NCBI RefSeq assembly: GCF_032362555.1 | Contig: NC_083505.1 | Location: 5,633,501-5,697,500, forward strand | Length of the DNA: 64,000 nucleotides | From: Amyelois transitella | Lineage: Eukaryota; Arthropoda; Insecta; Lepidoptera; Pyralidae | Direction of reading: 5' to 3' | Part shown: piece after piece, positions 12,012 through 23,538 of the stretch | Numbering within the stretch: the stretch's first letter is position 1 | How the letters are laid out: each line of letters starts with the position of its first letter | Translations under genes and position numbers: made by a program | The notes under the pieces: generated by a model | Databases searched by the model: none | Told to the model about the DNA's origin: nothing | Seen by the model: only the letters and a program-made list of their open reading frames with translations

Positions 12012-12827
12012 TACTAACCCTTTAAGGAAATCGGTAGCGAATTTCTGATGTGTAAGAAAAAATAACAATCAAAATCAAGACATTAAAATAAATGGAAATT
12101 GAAGATCTCATGCGAAACCATTTCAAGTTTGATTTTCAATTCAATTTCAATCAAACAAACAAAACAAATAGTGTGAATAGTGCTGTCAATTTTTTTTTAA
12201 TTTTGACGTTTTGTTTTTTTATAATGAGCATATTGCGATGTCCATAGAAATATAGTAACTAACAAACAACAACTCAAAACAAGATTTCAAGTCGAAATGA
12301 AATAAAATCTCGTTTTGCCTTTTTACTTTCAATCTCTGTGAGATTTTTTTTTGGATATTGCTATCCTTCTATGCGATACGTTTCGTAAATAATATTAAAA
12401 ATGGGACAGGCGTTTTGTGTCATCGATAGCGGTATTTATACCATTATTCACCTCCTTCCCTTTTCCCAAAAATTTAGTGTGATTTGAATGGAACTCATAG
12501 AACATGAGCTGCATGGACAGAGTAAATTCATATACAGCGTGTCCGTTTTTTGATAATGTGCAGTTTTGGAAATGTATAAGTGTACGTGACTAATGCGTAG
12601 GCTTAAATCAATTTATCGATTTCAATAATGTATTCATAGGGTGGAAATAATATATTTTGTTTTTATTTTCTTCACAGACAATCTGGTACACAACGGGACC
12701 TAGAATAAAATATTCTGGGCTTCCAGTAATTACGACTATTAGCTATTAATCCACTGAAGTCTTATTTCTTTCCACTTTGGAAATCTGAATACATAAATAT
12801 TATCGATAAGTGATCGAGGAAGCAAAT

Positions 12828-13084
12828 ACCTATATAAATAAATAAATATATACGGGACAAATTACACTGATTGAGTTAGCCTCAAAGTAAGTTCGAGACT
12901 TGTGTTACGAGATACTAACTCAACGATACTATATTTTATAATAAATACTTATATACATAGATAAACATCCAAGACCCAGGCCAATCAGAAAAAGTTATTT
13001 TCTCATCATGCCCTGACCGGGATTTGAACCCGGGACCTCCGGTGTCACAGACAAGCGTACTACCGCTGCGCCACAGAGGCCGTT
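12828..13084 (-). repeat. tRNA-derived SINE
   Basis: Read on the minus strand it starts with a tRNA-like head. An A box (TGGCGCAGCGGTAG) is followed by a B box (GGTTCAAATCCCGG) spaced as in a tRNA promoter. After it come a non-tRNA body (GGCCTGGGTCTTGGATG, then ATAGTATCGTTGAGTTAG) and an A/T tail of TAAATAAAT type. This layout is that of a polymerase III SINE. It lies upstream of both the ZRSR2-like gene and the C18orf63-like gene. The head is not a functional tRNA: I cannot close an acceptor stem. Confidence 0.85.
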
Positions 13085-13168
13085 ATATCAGTATACATAC
13101 TGCATTAATACGCTAAGAAATACGATTTTTATATTATTTATTTTAGCTTTTAAACGTGATTTGTACTT

Positions 13169-13315
13169 ACCAATATAAAAAGAATAGGACCACTCCATCT
13201 CTTTCCCATGGATCTAAAATGCGACTTAGGGATAGCCTTAATTACTGGGGATACCTCTTTTAGGTGATGGGCCAGCAACCTGTCACTTTTTCAATCTCAT
13301 TCTATCAGTGGCAGC
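13169..13315 (+). repeat. SINE-like repeat, family A, 5' half
   Basis: Begins AATATAAAAAGAATAGGACC, keeps CCCATGGATCTAAAATGCG and GATGGGCCAGCAACCTGTCA, and then stops. The 3' half is missing. Confidence 0.7.
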
Positions 13316-13499
13316 CCCGTCCCTAAACGAGCCTTACCACTATTCAACCCACATTCGTCTCCTCTACAATAATATAGTATGACGTTCCGATACAAACATA
13401 CGGCGTGCCCATTCACCCCACTTCCGTTCCTACTACCCTACTAGTAACAATTTCTAAATCACAGCACTTATAATTTTATATACACGTTAGCTGTGTCCG

Positions 13500-13735
13500 C
13501 GACAGCGCCCGCGTGGAAAAGTTATTTTGGGCATCACTGAATCCCTCACAGAGGAATAATTTTCCCCGTTTTTTTCACATTTTCCATTATTTCTTCGCTT
13601 CTAATAGTTGCAGCATGATGATAAATAGCTCAAAGCCTTCCTCAATTAATGGTGTACTAAACACAAAAATAGGTAATTTTTCAATTCGAACCAGTAGTTC
13701 CTGAGATTAGCGCGTTCAAACAAACAAACTAAAAT
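13500..13735 (-). repeat. Dispersed repeat, family B
   Basis: On the minus strand it contains GAACGCGCTAATCTCAGG followed by ACTACTGGTTCGAATTGAAA and an 'AGGAAGGCTTTGAG' block. The same series occurs on the plus strand at 16400-16560. A 'CCACGCGGGCG' end is present. This is a non-coding interspersed family typical of Lepidoptera, and I do not know its class. Confidence 0.6.
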
Positions 13736-14447
13736 AATAAGATTACAGTTACGATCAAAATACTTCTGAACAAAACATGAATGTTTGTAGAGCACAAATT
13801 TCCGCCACCACCTATTTAAAGTAAGATTTTGATATCTTTTTTTCTTCGTTTTGGCAAACTTCTTCAAGAGTTTATTTTTGCCAGTGTTGAGTTTGGTCAG
13901 TTCATGACATAGAAATATACTTTGTTATGTTGGTCGAGTAATAGCTGTGGCTGTGGGTACTTTACTTCGCCCTTTCTCGGGTTTTTTTGGGACAACATTA
14001 AAAGTTATCCTTTCGCTGTTTTTGACTGATGGTGTCGCGTGATTGGTTGTGGTGACTTGTGGCCTAGAGATGTCGCCACACCATAATTGTAACACTGGTA
14101 GATTGATGATACTTTCGTCATTATTCCACCTCCAATGTTTAAAACCAGTTTTGTACCTATCAGCAGATTCCTTATAACCCCATTTTACGTTTATTTTGAC
14201 AGTTGAAAATTTTTGACAAGATTAGTTATTGCAACTTGCGGCGGGAAATATAAAAGGCGGTAAAGCTGACAGCGAAAAGTTGTTAAAGACATAATTACAC
14301 CTAATTTTTACTAGTAAAGTAACATTTTTGTTAAATCTAGAATATTCAGAGTACCTATTTTGCTAGCTAGGGCGATTCTAGTACTGACTAAACTGATAGT
14401 CTGTTTTAACTTTCCAGACTTTCTGTCCTAAATATTTTTAATTAAAA

Positions 14448-17400
14448 ATGGAAAACCTGTGCTTTCATTTTCAAATTCAAAATCTAAATTTTGCAACCCT
14501 AGGTCACATTATTGGAACAGCCGACATTAACGATAAGCACGATAGATCAGCCCCTTCGGATTATCACTGGAAGATTTTAAAATGCAGGTAAGTGTTAAGA
14601 GTACCTACATACATACATATAATCACGTCTATATCCCTTGCGTAGACAGAGCCAACAGTCTTGAAAAGACTGATAGGCCACATTCAGTTGTTTGGCTTTA
14701 TGATGGAATTGAGATTCAAATAGTGACAGGTTGCTAGCCCATCGCCTAAAGAGACTGTTAGCTGTTGATTATATTGTAGGTAGTATATGACCATTTCATA
14801 TTTTTCCCATAGGTGTAAAAGGCGATTAATGGAATGAGTACCATCGTCTAGTGCAGCTTTCGGGTAAGCTTCCCTTGCAAAGCAGTCAGACAGGAGTTGC
14901 TTCGTGTAAAAATCAAACTTACCAATATCAGGTTCATGGTCAATAGACGCACCTTGGACTTCTCCCCAGAGAGGTGAGAATAACAGGGATAAACGCCAGG
15001 CGGAAGGGAATATTAAGATTTTTTACAAAGAAGTCACTGTTTTTTTTAGGATGATCATATTTTCAAGTTCATCCCTTGTAGCATGTCCAGACAAAAGGGA
15101 CTTAAAACAAGTGCATATTATATTTAACAAGAATGGGGACGATTACGACAAAATAAATGCCATGTTTTGCAAATATTTATTGACTCAAGTAAGTTTTATA
15201 CGTACCTTTGACGTTAATCCGTTTGCAACAGGACGATTGAATTGAAATAATTTATATTACTCACACTTGCACGATAATTTTTTTTCTAGAAATAAATGTA
15301 GCCGATTAATAAAACTCAGACGTTGTACTAGTCTATATTTTGTAAATACGAAACTTTAACAAAATCTGTTCAAGTCTATTTCACTTGGGAGGTAGACAGA
15401 TCCAGCAATCTTGAAAAGACTGATGACGCTCAGCTTTATGGCTTGAAGATAGAATTGAGATTCAAATATTGACACATTGCTAGCCCATCGCCTGAAAGAA
15501 GAATCCCAAATTTATAAGCCTATTTATAAGAAACCAATATAAAAAAGAATAGGATCACTTCATCTCTTTCCCATGGATATCGTTATAGGCGACTAAGGGA
15601 TAGGCTTATAAAATTCGGATTCTTTTAGGCGATGGGCTAGCAACCTAGTGTCTTAAATCTCAATTCTAACATTAAGCCTAACAGCTGAACGTGGCATACC
15701 AGTATTTCGAGACTGCTGACTCTGTCTACCCCGCAAGAGATATAGCCGTGATTATATGAATGAATGAATGATTGGGAAAGAGAAGGAGTGGTCCTTTTCT
15801 TTTTATATTGGTGCCGGGAACCACATAGTACCTATACAGGTACCTAATAAGTAAGTAATATACACACCTATACAGTAAAGTCCATATTCCTTAAAATTAT
15901 AAATGGGTCTTTTTGTCTGTTACGGTTACGGCTAGACTGATTGAAATTACTAACCACTGTCTATAGAAATTAATTATTTTCGTTTCATTTGAGGATGGAC
16001 CTATACGAGAACCTACAAGTGAGCTATTCGAAATGTGCTTCGAGTATACAATGACAGCACGGTTAGCGCCCATTTGGAATGCTTTGGGGAGTGACTACCT
16101 AATAAACAATAGAAACTTTCTTACATCAAAAGGGCCACAAGAGGGAGTGAAATATAAAATTAAAACAAAAGGTAAAATTACATTAAAATTTTAAGTATTG
16201 TACAGTGGTTCCGGTATTAAATTTGTATTTATTTATTTATTTTATTAAAGAGTAAGTATATACCTATATGTTAGTATGTTACGGCGTATCCGCTTGAAAT
16301 CTGATTTAATTTTAAAAATTATTGTTGGATTCGAAAGAGTAGTGTCCGTGTAGAGTAGGTACGACATTTGTTAATCTATAGGTACTAATATTATAAAGCT
16401 GAAGAGTTTGTTTGTTTGAACGCGCTAATCTCAGGTACTACTGGTTCGAATTGAAAAATTATTTTTGTGTTGAATACACCATTTATCGAGGAAGGCTTTA
16501 GGATATACAATAACATCACGCTGAAAAATTAAAAGCGAAGAAATAATGGAAAATGTGTTATAGTAATAGTTATTTTAAGCCCTCAAGGATGAATGGTAAG
16601 GTCACTGTGTATTTTTTTCTTATTCTTCTTCTCTGTATACTAATTTAACATAGATAATTCTAACTACAAATTTAAAATTAAAATTATTAAAATATAAGCC
16701 TTGTCAGATAAACGGGAGACGTAAGACGGATTGATCAATAAATAAACTAATAATAATATTTTTCAATCCCTTGGGAAATTCGGGATTTGGGTGCCAAGAA
16801 ACATACCTACATGACTACCTATTTAAAAATAGTTAACATTTACACTTCGATCAACTATAAACAACATTTACTACAAACTTTTCAGGTGAAATAACTACCA
16901 TAAGCTTGAAAGCTGTCAAAATTATTTTACATCAAGTAAACGGCGAAGCAAAACTGGGAGAATACGTACGGGTGTTACCAAGGTAGGAAATATTAGATAG
17001 GTAATCTTGCTGATTTTGCATCAAATTAGGAACCTGTAAGTATACCTAGTTCCAAAATTACGTACTTGTTACGCAGTTCAAAATCTCTGATCCGGTTAAA
17101 GAGCGAAATGTTATAATTTCCATATCAAAACTCTCAATTTGAGGAAAGGCTAACCTGAGCAAATCAAAAATATGTATTGCGTAACCGTGTACCTACATGT
17201 AGAAGGTTGTTATGTTTTTTTTTTTTAGTTTTTGATATCTGCTTGCTTTCTAAATGACATGACAAATTAATAAGTAGGTATCTACAATTTAAACTATTAT
17301 GTATTAACCTTTTTGTTTTAGCTTAAATAAAGCAATTGTTGAAGAATGTTTTGATTCTCTTCCTACGTCGGGAAATTTTAACTCGTATAAGGATTTGCGT

Positions 17401-18792
17401 CGTCATTGGAAGAATATTGTAAGTTTTTACCAAAAAAAATACACAGGTCGTTTTTTTTTTTAATTAAAGCTCATTGATTGAACAACGGTTACTCATTATT
17501 TGAAATCATTACAAAATAATAATTTCTAAGTACATACTTACCCTTTTCTTGCATTTATAGCACGGATATCGATTGCCAGAAAATGACAGTTCTTATTACT
17601 ACTCGATTCAGTTTTGGCGTGGTGAGCCCTTAACGTATCCTCAATATTGTGTAACAAGAAATTTTCCTACCGTCACACCTGTTTTGAAATCGGCAGAAGT
17701 GAGTTAAAACCTTACTACCTACTACATTTAACTAGACAAAGGGCCCACAGGTTAATCATAGTATACGCCGGGCTCCTCTTCAGAAAGGCGAGAATGTAAT
17801 CAGGACTAATGCCAGGAGAAAAAAGAATGAGGACTTGCATACTTCGTTCCCTTGATAGTCTGGCATCTGAGCAAAAATAAAATTAATTTTGATTTAAGCA
17901 CTAAGTTGTAGGTAACCTATACTTATTACCTATTTGATGTTACCCGCAAATTCGCTCAAAGAAAATGTAGCCTATATCCCGATGGACTCGAACTTCAACT
18001 TGAGTCTTGAATCCATGTGGAGTCTCACTTGTTTCTAAGGGCGCTTTCAATTTATGCGTATCGGACCGCTACGGTGCCGAAGCGGTGTTAGACGTACGGC
18101 GCACGGACGATCTTCTTTTTTCATACAACAGGACGACATCGGTGCTGCTCTTTTACGGGGGCATTGTTTTTGCTTATCTTTGATGATTTTCAACAAGAGC
18201 ACTAACAGTAATGTTTCTTCGTCAGAATCCATGTCTAGACTGATGTCAAATCATTAGGATCAAAACGCACTGTTGTAAAATACGCTTTCAATTTAGACGT
18301 TCGGTATCGACCTGCAACCGTACCGCAGCGGCCCGACAACGAAATATAACCAGCGGCACATTAAGCGTGCGGCAGCGGTCCAACAAGAAACGCATAAATT
18401 GAAAGCGCCCTAACTGTCATAATGGTAATATAAAAACGAACTACACGTATGGTGTTGTTTTTGTAATTACTTTGTTTCTTATTATTTGCAGCAAATTATT
18501 CTTTCAAGGTTCATTAACTGTTTAAAGAGTAAATTTTTTAATATGCTTGGCCGTCCATTGTCATTCGAACAAAACTATAGTATTAATAATGGAAACAATG
18601 TAAGTAAAATAAAATTTTAAATTGCCCTTTTATCTGACTTTAGATAGAATAAATGGCGTAAAGTGTGCCACTTTTTAAGAACGCACGCTTTTTTTACAAA
18701 TGATCTAAATTTTTGTTTACCTATTTAAGGTTGGGGACGATTTGCTCGAAACACAAAATGTGAGTCTTTGCACTCCAACCCAAACACATTAA
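14448..18792 (+). CDS. C18orf63-like protein (DUF4708 family)
   Basis: Function unknown. Eight exons agree in phase: 14448-14587, 15050-15188, 15994-16171, 16886-16982, 17322-17418, 17561-17698, 18492-18599 and 18730-18792, giving 319 residues. Three blocks match human C18orf63 as I remember it. MTARLAPIWNALGSDYLI corresponds to its 'MARLAPAWN...LLI'. YKDLRRHWKNIHGYRLP corresponds to 'YGDFQRHWDALYGYKLP'. LTYPQYCVTRNF...LKSKFFNMLGRPLSF corresponds to 'FTYPLSCIRS...LKSKLPHICGFPI'. The long disordered tail of the vertebrate protein is absent: the frame ends 21 codons into the last exon (CTPTQTH). No membrane segment or signal peptide is seen. AATAAA lies at 18973-18978. Its second intron holds a cluster of SINE-like copies and its sixth a Harbinger derivative. 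Confidence 0.85.
14608..14757 (-). repeat. SINE-like repeat, family A, 3' half
   Basis: Reverse-oriented copy just inside the first intron of the C18orf63-like gene. It has a (CATA)n end, ATCACGTCTATATCCCTTGC, GACAGAGCCAACAGTCTTG and GACAGGTTGCTAGCCCATCG. Confidence 0.8.
15385..15832. repeat. Cluster of three family A pieces in alternating orientation
   Basis: In the second intron of the C18orf63-like gene. A reverse piece (15385-15533, GACAGATCCAGCAATCTTG ... TTGCTAGCCCATCGCC) abuts a forward copy (15534-15770, AAAAAGAATAGGATCACTTC ... GATATAGCCGTGATTATATG). A reverse 5' piece follows (15771-15832, GGAGTGGTCCTTTTC ... GGTGCCGGGAACCACA). Neighbouring inverted copies could pair in the pre-mRNA. 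Confidence 0.75.
16400..16560 (+). repeat. Dispersed repeat, family B
   Basis: Forward copy with GAACGCGCTAATCTCAGG, ACTACTGGTTCGAATTGAAA, ATCGAGGAAGGCTTTAGG and a tail of GAAGAAATAATGGAAAATG. It is the counterpart of the reverse copy at 13500-13735. It lies in the third intron of the C18orf63-like gene. Confidence 0.6.
18039..18410 (-). mobile_element. PIF/Harbinger-type deletion derivative
   Basis: The ends are perfect 20-bp inverted repeats (GGGCGCTTTCAATTTATGCG, and its complement at 18391-18410). They are flanked by the 3-bp target duplication TAA (18036-18038 and 18411-18413), the size and TWA type used by PIF/Harbinger. A minus-strand frame (18232-18047) begins MDSDEETLLLVLLLK, which I recognise as the start of many Harbinger nuclease proteins. 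It soon loses similarity, so most of the transposase is gone. A subterminal CGCTTTCAATTTAGACG block is repeated inside. The identical ends suggest a young insertion. It lies in the sixth intron of the C18orf63-like gene. Confidence 0.85.
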
Positions 18793-21747
18793 GAAAAATG
18801 AAACTATGAAGTACGCACGTAGATATTCATTGGAAAACATTGTTATTCTAAACCTAAAAGAATACATTTGGTTAAGGTTCTCACCTTAGGATTACTACGA
18901 ATACCTACCTTACTTAATTAAATTGCTTGGAAAATTAAAGTCTGTTTTATTTAAGTAACTTTTATTTATAGTAATAAAAATATGTACATTTGTCATTCAA
19001 TTAAAAAAGTCAATTTATGATAAGTTAAAGACACAGGTCGATAAAATGCATTATATTGGTTACCATTAAAACTTACTCATGAAATTTAATGTCAACGAAA
19101 TTAATAGTTATAAAATAATAATTAATTACTTACTTATAGATAAAAGAAATAAATGTATGTTGATTTAAATGTAATTCACAATAGGTATATGTACAAAATT
19201 TGTTTTACTGTGTTACATTTTTAATAATTTGAAATCTCACGACAGCACCACCAATAGTTGGGACACACATTGGTCACTAACCATCAATGAAAGTATCAAA
19301 GAAGTAAAAAATCCACCATTTACAAACATATAAGAACTTAAATTTCAGACTCAACTTTATTCATAATAAATTACCAGATAGATGTACCTAATAATTAACA
19401 GAGAGAGATAAACGTTTCAAACCAATTGCAGCCACCGGTTAGGCGGATACATTAAAGAATGTAAGTAGATGCTAGAATATCATTCAATAGCAATAAAAAT
19501 ACATGAAAATAAGTACGCAGGTTTACATGAGTATGGTAGCGCGTCATTCAGTAAGTATAGGTAAGCGCAGTGCGGCATAGTGTGACGAAAGATTAAAGAT
19601 TTATATTGAGTTTTTAATAAGTTATCTATAGGTACTGTAAAAAGATTGTAGAAAACTGTTCCCTCCACAGCAATATTTTTGTAGTCTGTTAAATTAAATA
19701 GGTAATAAGGTTTAATTAATCTTCCTTCTGGCGTTAGTCCCGGTTTATACACCCGCCTCCGCAATCGTTACCATGGAACCTACCTAGAGTTAGTAAGGTT
19801 CATGGGTTTATGGATGATCCATATGGGTAAGGTACCTACCTTGGTTACAAGTCCAGATACCTGAACGTGCAGGTTTCCTCACCATGTTTTCCCCACCGTA
19901 AGACCATTGGTTAGCACTCAAACTTATGAATAAACTTCATCTAAATATAATATACTTAGTATCTTTTAGCTGGCTGAGGTGATCGGGTCTGTGGTAATGG
20001 TTTTATAAGTTTTGTATGATTGAATCACATATAAGTGTACCTAATTAATTCTCATACATTTTATTTCGCACCTAGATGGTCCTATGATAGAATAATCATT
20101 AAAGCAGTCCGGAATTTATGTAAGCTAATCAGAAACTAAAACTAGAAAAAATACACAATATGTTCGCCACGAGGTTTTTATATGCTAAGGAAGTTGTCTA
20201 TTTTTACCTGCGTTATTTATTGATCCAAGCGCTATATTTATGATCTTTTGTTGTCCAGTTGTTAAGCTATCCAGAATGTTCACTGCAAAAAAATATTTAT
20301 GTTCTAATTAATATTTATTAACTATTTAGTTACCCCGATGAAATAATGTCGATAAAACACTAATTGCAAAAGTTTACTAATTAATTGAATACCACCAGGC
20401 TGTATTGCCGCTCCATTTCAAGTTCCTAGATGTAAGGACCTAATGAATTGCAATGATACCTACTTAGATAATTTATAAGTCATTGTTGCACATAGAAAAA
20501 TCTGATGATGTGTCTTCTAATCTATACCTATAAATTTTAACTGGCCTATGTCTTTACATAAAAGATATTGGCAAAAATTTTATAAAGGGAATCTATAAGA
20601 CCGAAGCCGAAAATGTGATTTTTAGAATTTCTATCTGTCTGTTTGTTTGTACTCGCATCCCGTAAAAACTATTGCTCCGATTTTAATGTTGTTGTCTCAG
20701 TTGTGTTAAGCTTGGTCCAACTTAAAAACTCGTATAGGTACAAGTTTCTCCCCCTACCCCTCTTAACAAACAGGCAGTGAACTTTTTCGGCGAACTAAGT
20801 CGCAGGCAACAGCTACCTAGTAACAACTTTATAATTTACTCTATCTATAGGTAGTTTCCTTAAATAACTAAAGTAAAACTAGCTCTGTACTGGTTGGTTA
20901 CTTTAAAATTATAACATTGATTTTCAAAGTCAAAGTATAAGATTAGGAGTACAAATCTAAACAAGTTCCCTACCTCTTACAATTACATCCCATAGGTGTA
21001 CATATGAAGTTAAGATGAGCCATGGAAGCACGTGCCGGGTGTGATGCTGTATGGCCGGACTACCATACTACAGTCCCTAGACCTACTCAGATGTAATAAG
21101 ACTACCTAAGAACTGCTGCCTTGTGAAAAATTAAGTACCTACCCCATTTATTGTCAAAATCTCGAGAATCTCGGTGGTTTTATGATCTATTGAAATAATT
21201 CCGCAAATGGTTTTCGATTTTTTTTCATGGCAACGAACCTATTATGTGCTTATTCCCAAAAAACACTGGTATCAACCTACAAAATTATAGGACTAACATT
21301 GAAAAAACGAAAAAGGGATTGTTTTCAGTAGTGTAGGTACAAGTTATATTTCTATTCGTGAACCCAAACATCTGTTGTAATTGAAGTGAATGGTTAAATT
21401 TTGTATCGTATAGTATTTTGTTACCCAGTTTTGAAAAAAAAAATTATTTAACTAATAGAAAATATTTTATGTCTCATTATGTAATTAGGTAAGTACTCTT
21501 TATTTTCAAGTTTTAAGTTAACCGGGCTAAGCTAATTTACAATATGTACATACAATACAATGGACGTCAAATTGAGGAGAAACTTTTCATCTGTACGAAC
21601 TGATGTTTTTGGGACTACGAATAAATTTTTAATAAAGTAAGCATTACGAAAAACTCGCATGTCACTGCACGCATTTCCACGTTAGTCGTCGGTCACATTT
21701 TTTATTTACTAACTACGTTTGATAATAGTATCAAATCATATTTTTTT
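18793..21747. other. Intergenic DNA with repeat debris
   Basis: About 3 kb without a supported gene. It contains the 3' untranslated region of the C18orf63-like gene (AATAAA at 18973-18978). A repeat fragment near 19800-19930 carries GTGCAGGTTTCCTCACCATG, a phrase common in lepidopteran interspersed repeats. A family D copy lies at 20600-20835. The AATAAA of the ankyrin gene (minus strand) is at 21706-21701. The minus-strand open frame at 19480-19764 shows no recognisable protein. Confidence 0.5.
20600..20835 (+). repeat. Dispersed repeat, family D
   Basis: Second copy of the family at 10300-10520. It has ATCCCGTAAAAACTATTGC, GGTCCAACTTAAAAACTCG, CCCCCTACCCCTCTTAAC and GGCGAACTAAGTCGCAGGC. 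Confidence 0.5.
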
Positions 21748-23538
21748 CTAAATATGAATATGTTCTGTTGTTGGAGAAATGACTACTAAATTACTTCTTG
21801 GAGTTGAAGTTGATGTTTGGTTAAAGAACTGAGCTACTGACGGCGACAAATTTCGGATATTTCTGATAGGTTCTTGCGTCGGTGTCAATGCTGCTCTTGT
21901 ATCCTGTAAATAATTGAAATAAAATTTTAAGAACAATTATTGTGTTAGCTACAATATTTTAACACATAGTTATATACTAAGCCCAATCCCAATTTAATAT
22001 GAACTTTTAACATTTATTATCGATGCTAGCTTTTAAGCAATCCTACTAAAGGATGGGATTGGATTAGGTATAGGACTAGGCATTTAAATAAAAGCTAGTT
22101 TTAAAAAAATATTTTATTTTACTTTCAAATTTTACGTGTTTGAAAAGCTGTCAACCGTTGAGAAAATCTGTTGTATGTCGTTCCTGGTCTTGACCTGGTC
22201 TGACAACCAGGAACTTATCATATTCATAGGTACCAACATTGTCATCAGCACTGGACGAGCATATAAAGTTTCAACAGAATTGGAAATCGGGAAGTCGGTC
22301 AAAATTAGCTAGCAAAATTTGATAACACACATATCTAGAAACATACGTACAGGTGAAACTTAATAATAGCTTGTAAAAAAAGGAACTGTTCCCGTTGGAT
22401 TTGCCATAAACTAAAAAAGCTATTAGGTACTTAGTTGATCACTATTTTTGACAATAGTAACTAAACAAAATCACTTACCCTTGAATTATGGGTAACCCGT
22501 GGTGAAGAATGAGGAGTTAAGTATCGGACTTGATTTTCAGTTAGTGTATCAAATATATGCTGTAATTTATATCCCTTTGCTAGATCCTCCACCGTTTTAC
22601 CTAAAAATATATATCAAATGAATTTTAAATTGTATACTTATTGTCCAAATACTTGTATGTACCATGTACATTTAAAGGTGAACAGTCACCGCACCACTCA
22701 TGTAGGTACTAGTTCTTACATACATACCTGTCAAAGAAGTAGGAATATTTGTATTGCATCGACCAGTTCCCACAATTTTTTCTAAGGCAGCGATATTTTG
22801 AAAAATAATAGCCACTGCTGCTCCATCTGCCAACTGAGAGGAATCACAAGAAGACAATAAAAAACACCATTTGTCTGAGAACCAGTGCTTTCTTGAGTAT
22901 ACTGCTAACTGTAATGTTGAGGCTCCTGAAATCGACAAAAACCATTTAAGTTTATAAGTAAAAGGTATAACTTTTATTCTTATTGCAAGTACCTATGTAT
23001 TTATGGAATATTTATTAGAACTTTTCTTTGGACTTTTTCTATTTTTCTTTCATGGAGCTCAAGCAAATCTCAAAAAACCGTGTCATACTAGCCAACAACC
23101 CCATAAAAGATTTTACTATTTCCCCTTCTGCAGTAGGTATATTTATTCACTAACAGTTCATAGAAATCGAAATAAGACAAATATATTTTGATGTGGGCGA
23201 AAAATGCATTTGACTTTATTGAAACTGTTGTCGTAGTAAATTATCGTACAAAATGTATATCTGAAGCATCGACGTCCATCATTTTTCATGATCAGGCAGA
23301 TTCGCGAGAACAGAAGTTAAATTTAAATCTACATACCTGATTCACTAAGTAAATGAGGATTAGAACCATAATCAAGAAGTGTTTTGACTATAGAACAAGA
23401 TCCATGTCGAGCAGCTAGTCGGATTGGCCAACCTCCTTCAAAGTTGGGATCTAAACCCGAGTCTAATAACTGAATCATTTCTGTTGCGTCATTATTTATA
23501 ATACAAGTTTTAATTTTGTTATACATATTTCTGTCCAT
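21748..23538 (-). CDS. Small ankyrin-repeat protein
   Basis: Four exons agree in phase: 23538-23337, 22925-22728, 22600-22479 and 21903-21748, giving 225 residues. The N-terminal third has ankyrin-repeat logic: MIQLLDSGLDPNFEGGWPIR, then LAARHGSCSIVKTLLDYGSN, then ASTLQLAVYSRKHWF, so two full repeats and a third decayed one. Residues about 90-135 form a helical part (ADGAAVAIIFQNIAALEKIV) followed by KTVEDLAKGYKLQHIFDTL, which again looks like the end of an ankyrin array. The last exon is polar and Ser/Thr/Pro-rich (STSTPRSNLVVISPTTEHIHI). There is no SOCS box, membrane segment or enzyme domain, so the role is probably protein binding. I cannot assign a named orthologue. AATAAA on the minus strand lies at 21706-21701. 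Confidence 0.85.

Noticed and set aside
13017-13082. tRNA gene on the minus strand
   Set aside because: A and B boxes are present, but no acceptor stem closes and a SINE body with an A/T tail follows. It is the head of a tRNA-derived SINE.
18047-18257. Small genes on both strands (MDSDEET... and MRIGPLRC...)
   Set aside because: They lie wholly within the Harbinger derivative. The minus frame is a transposase remnant and the plus frame its shadow.
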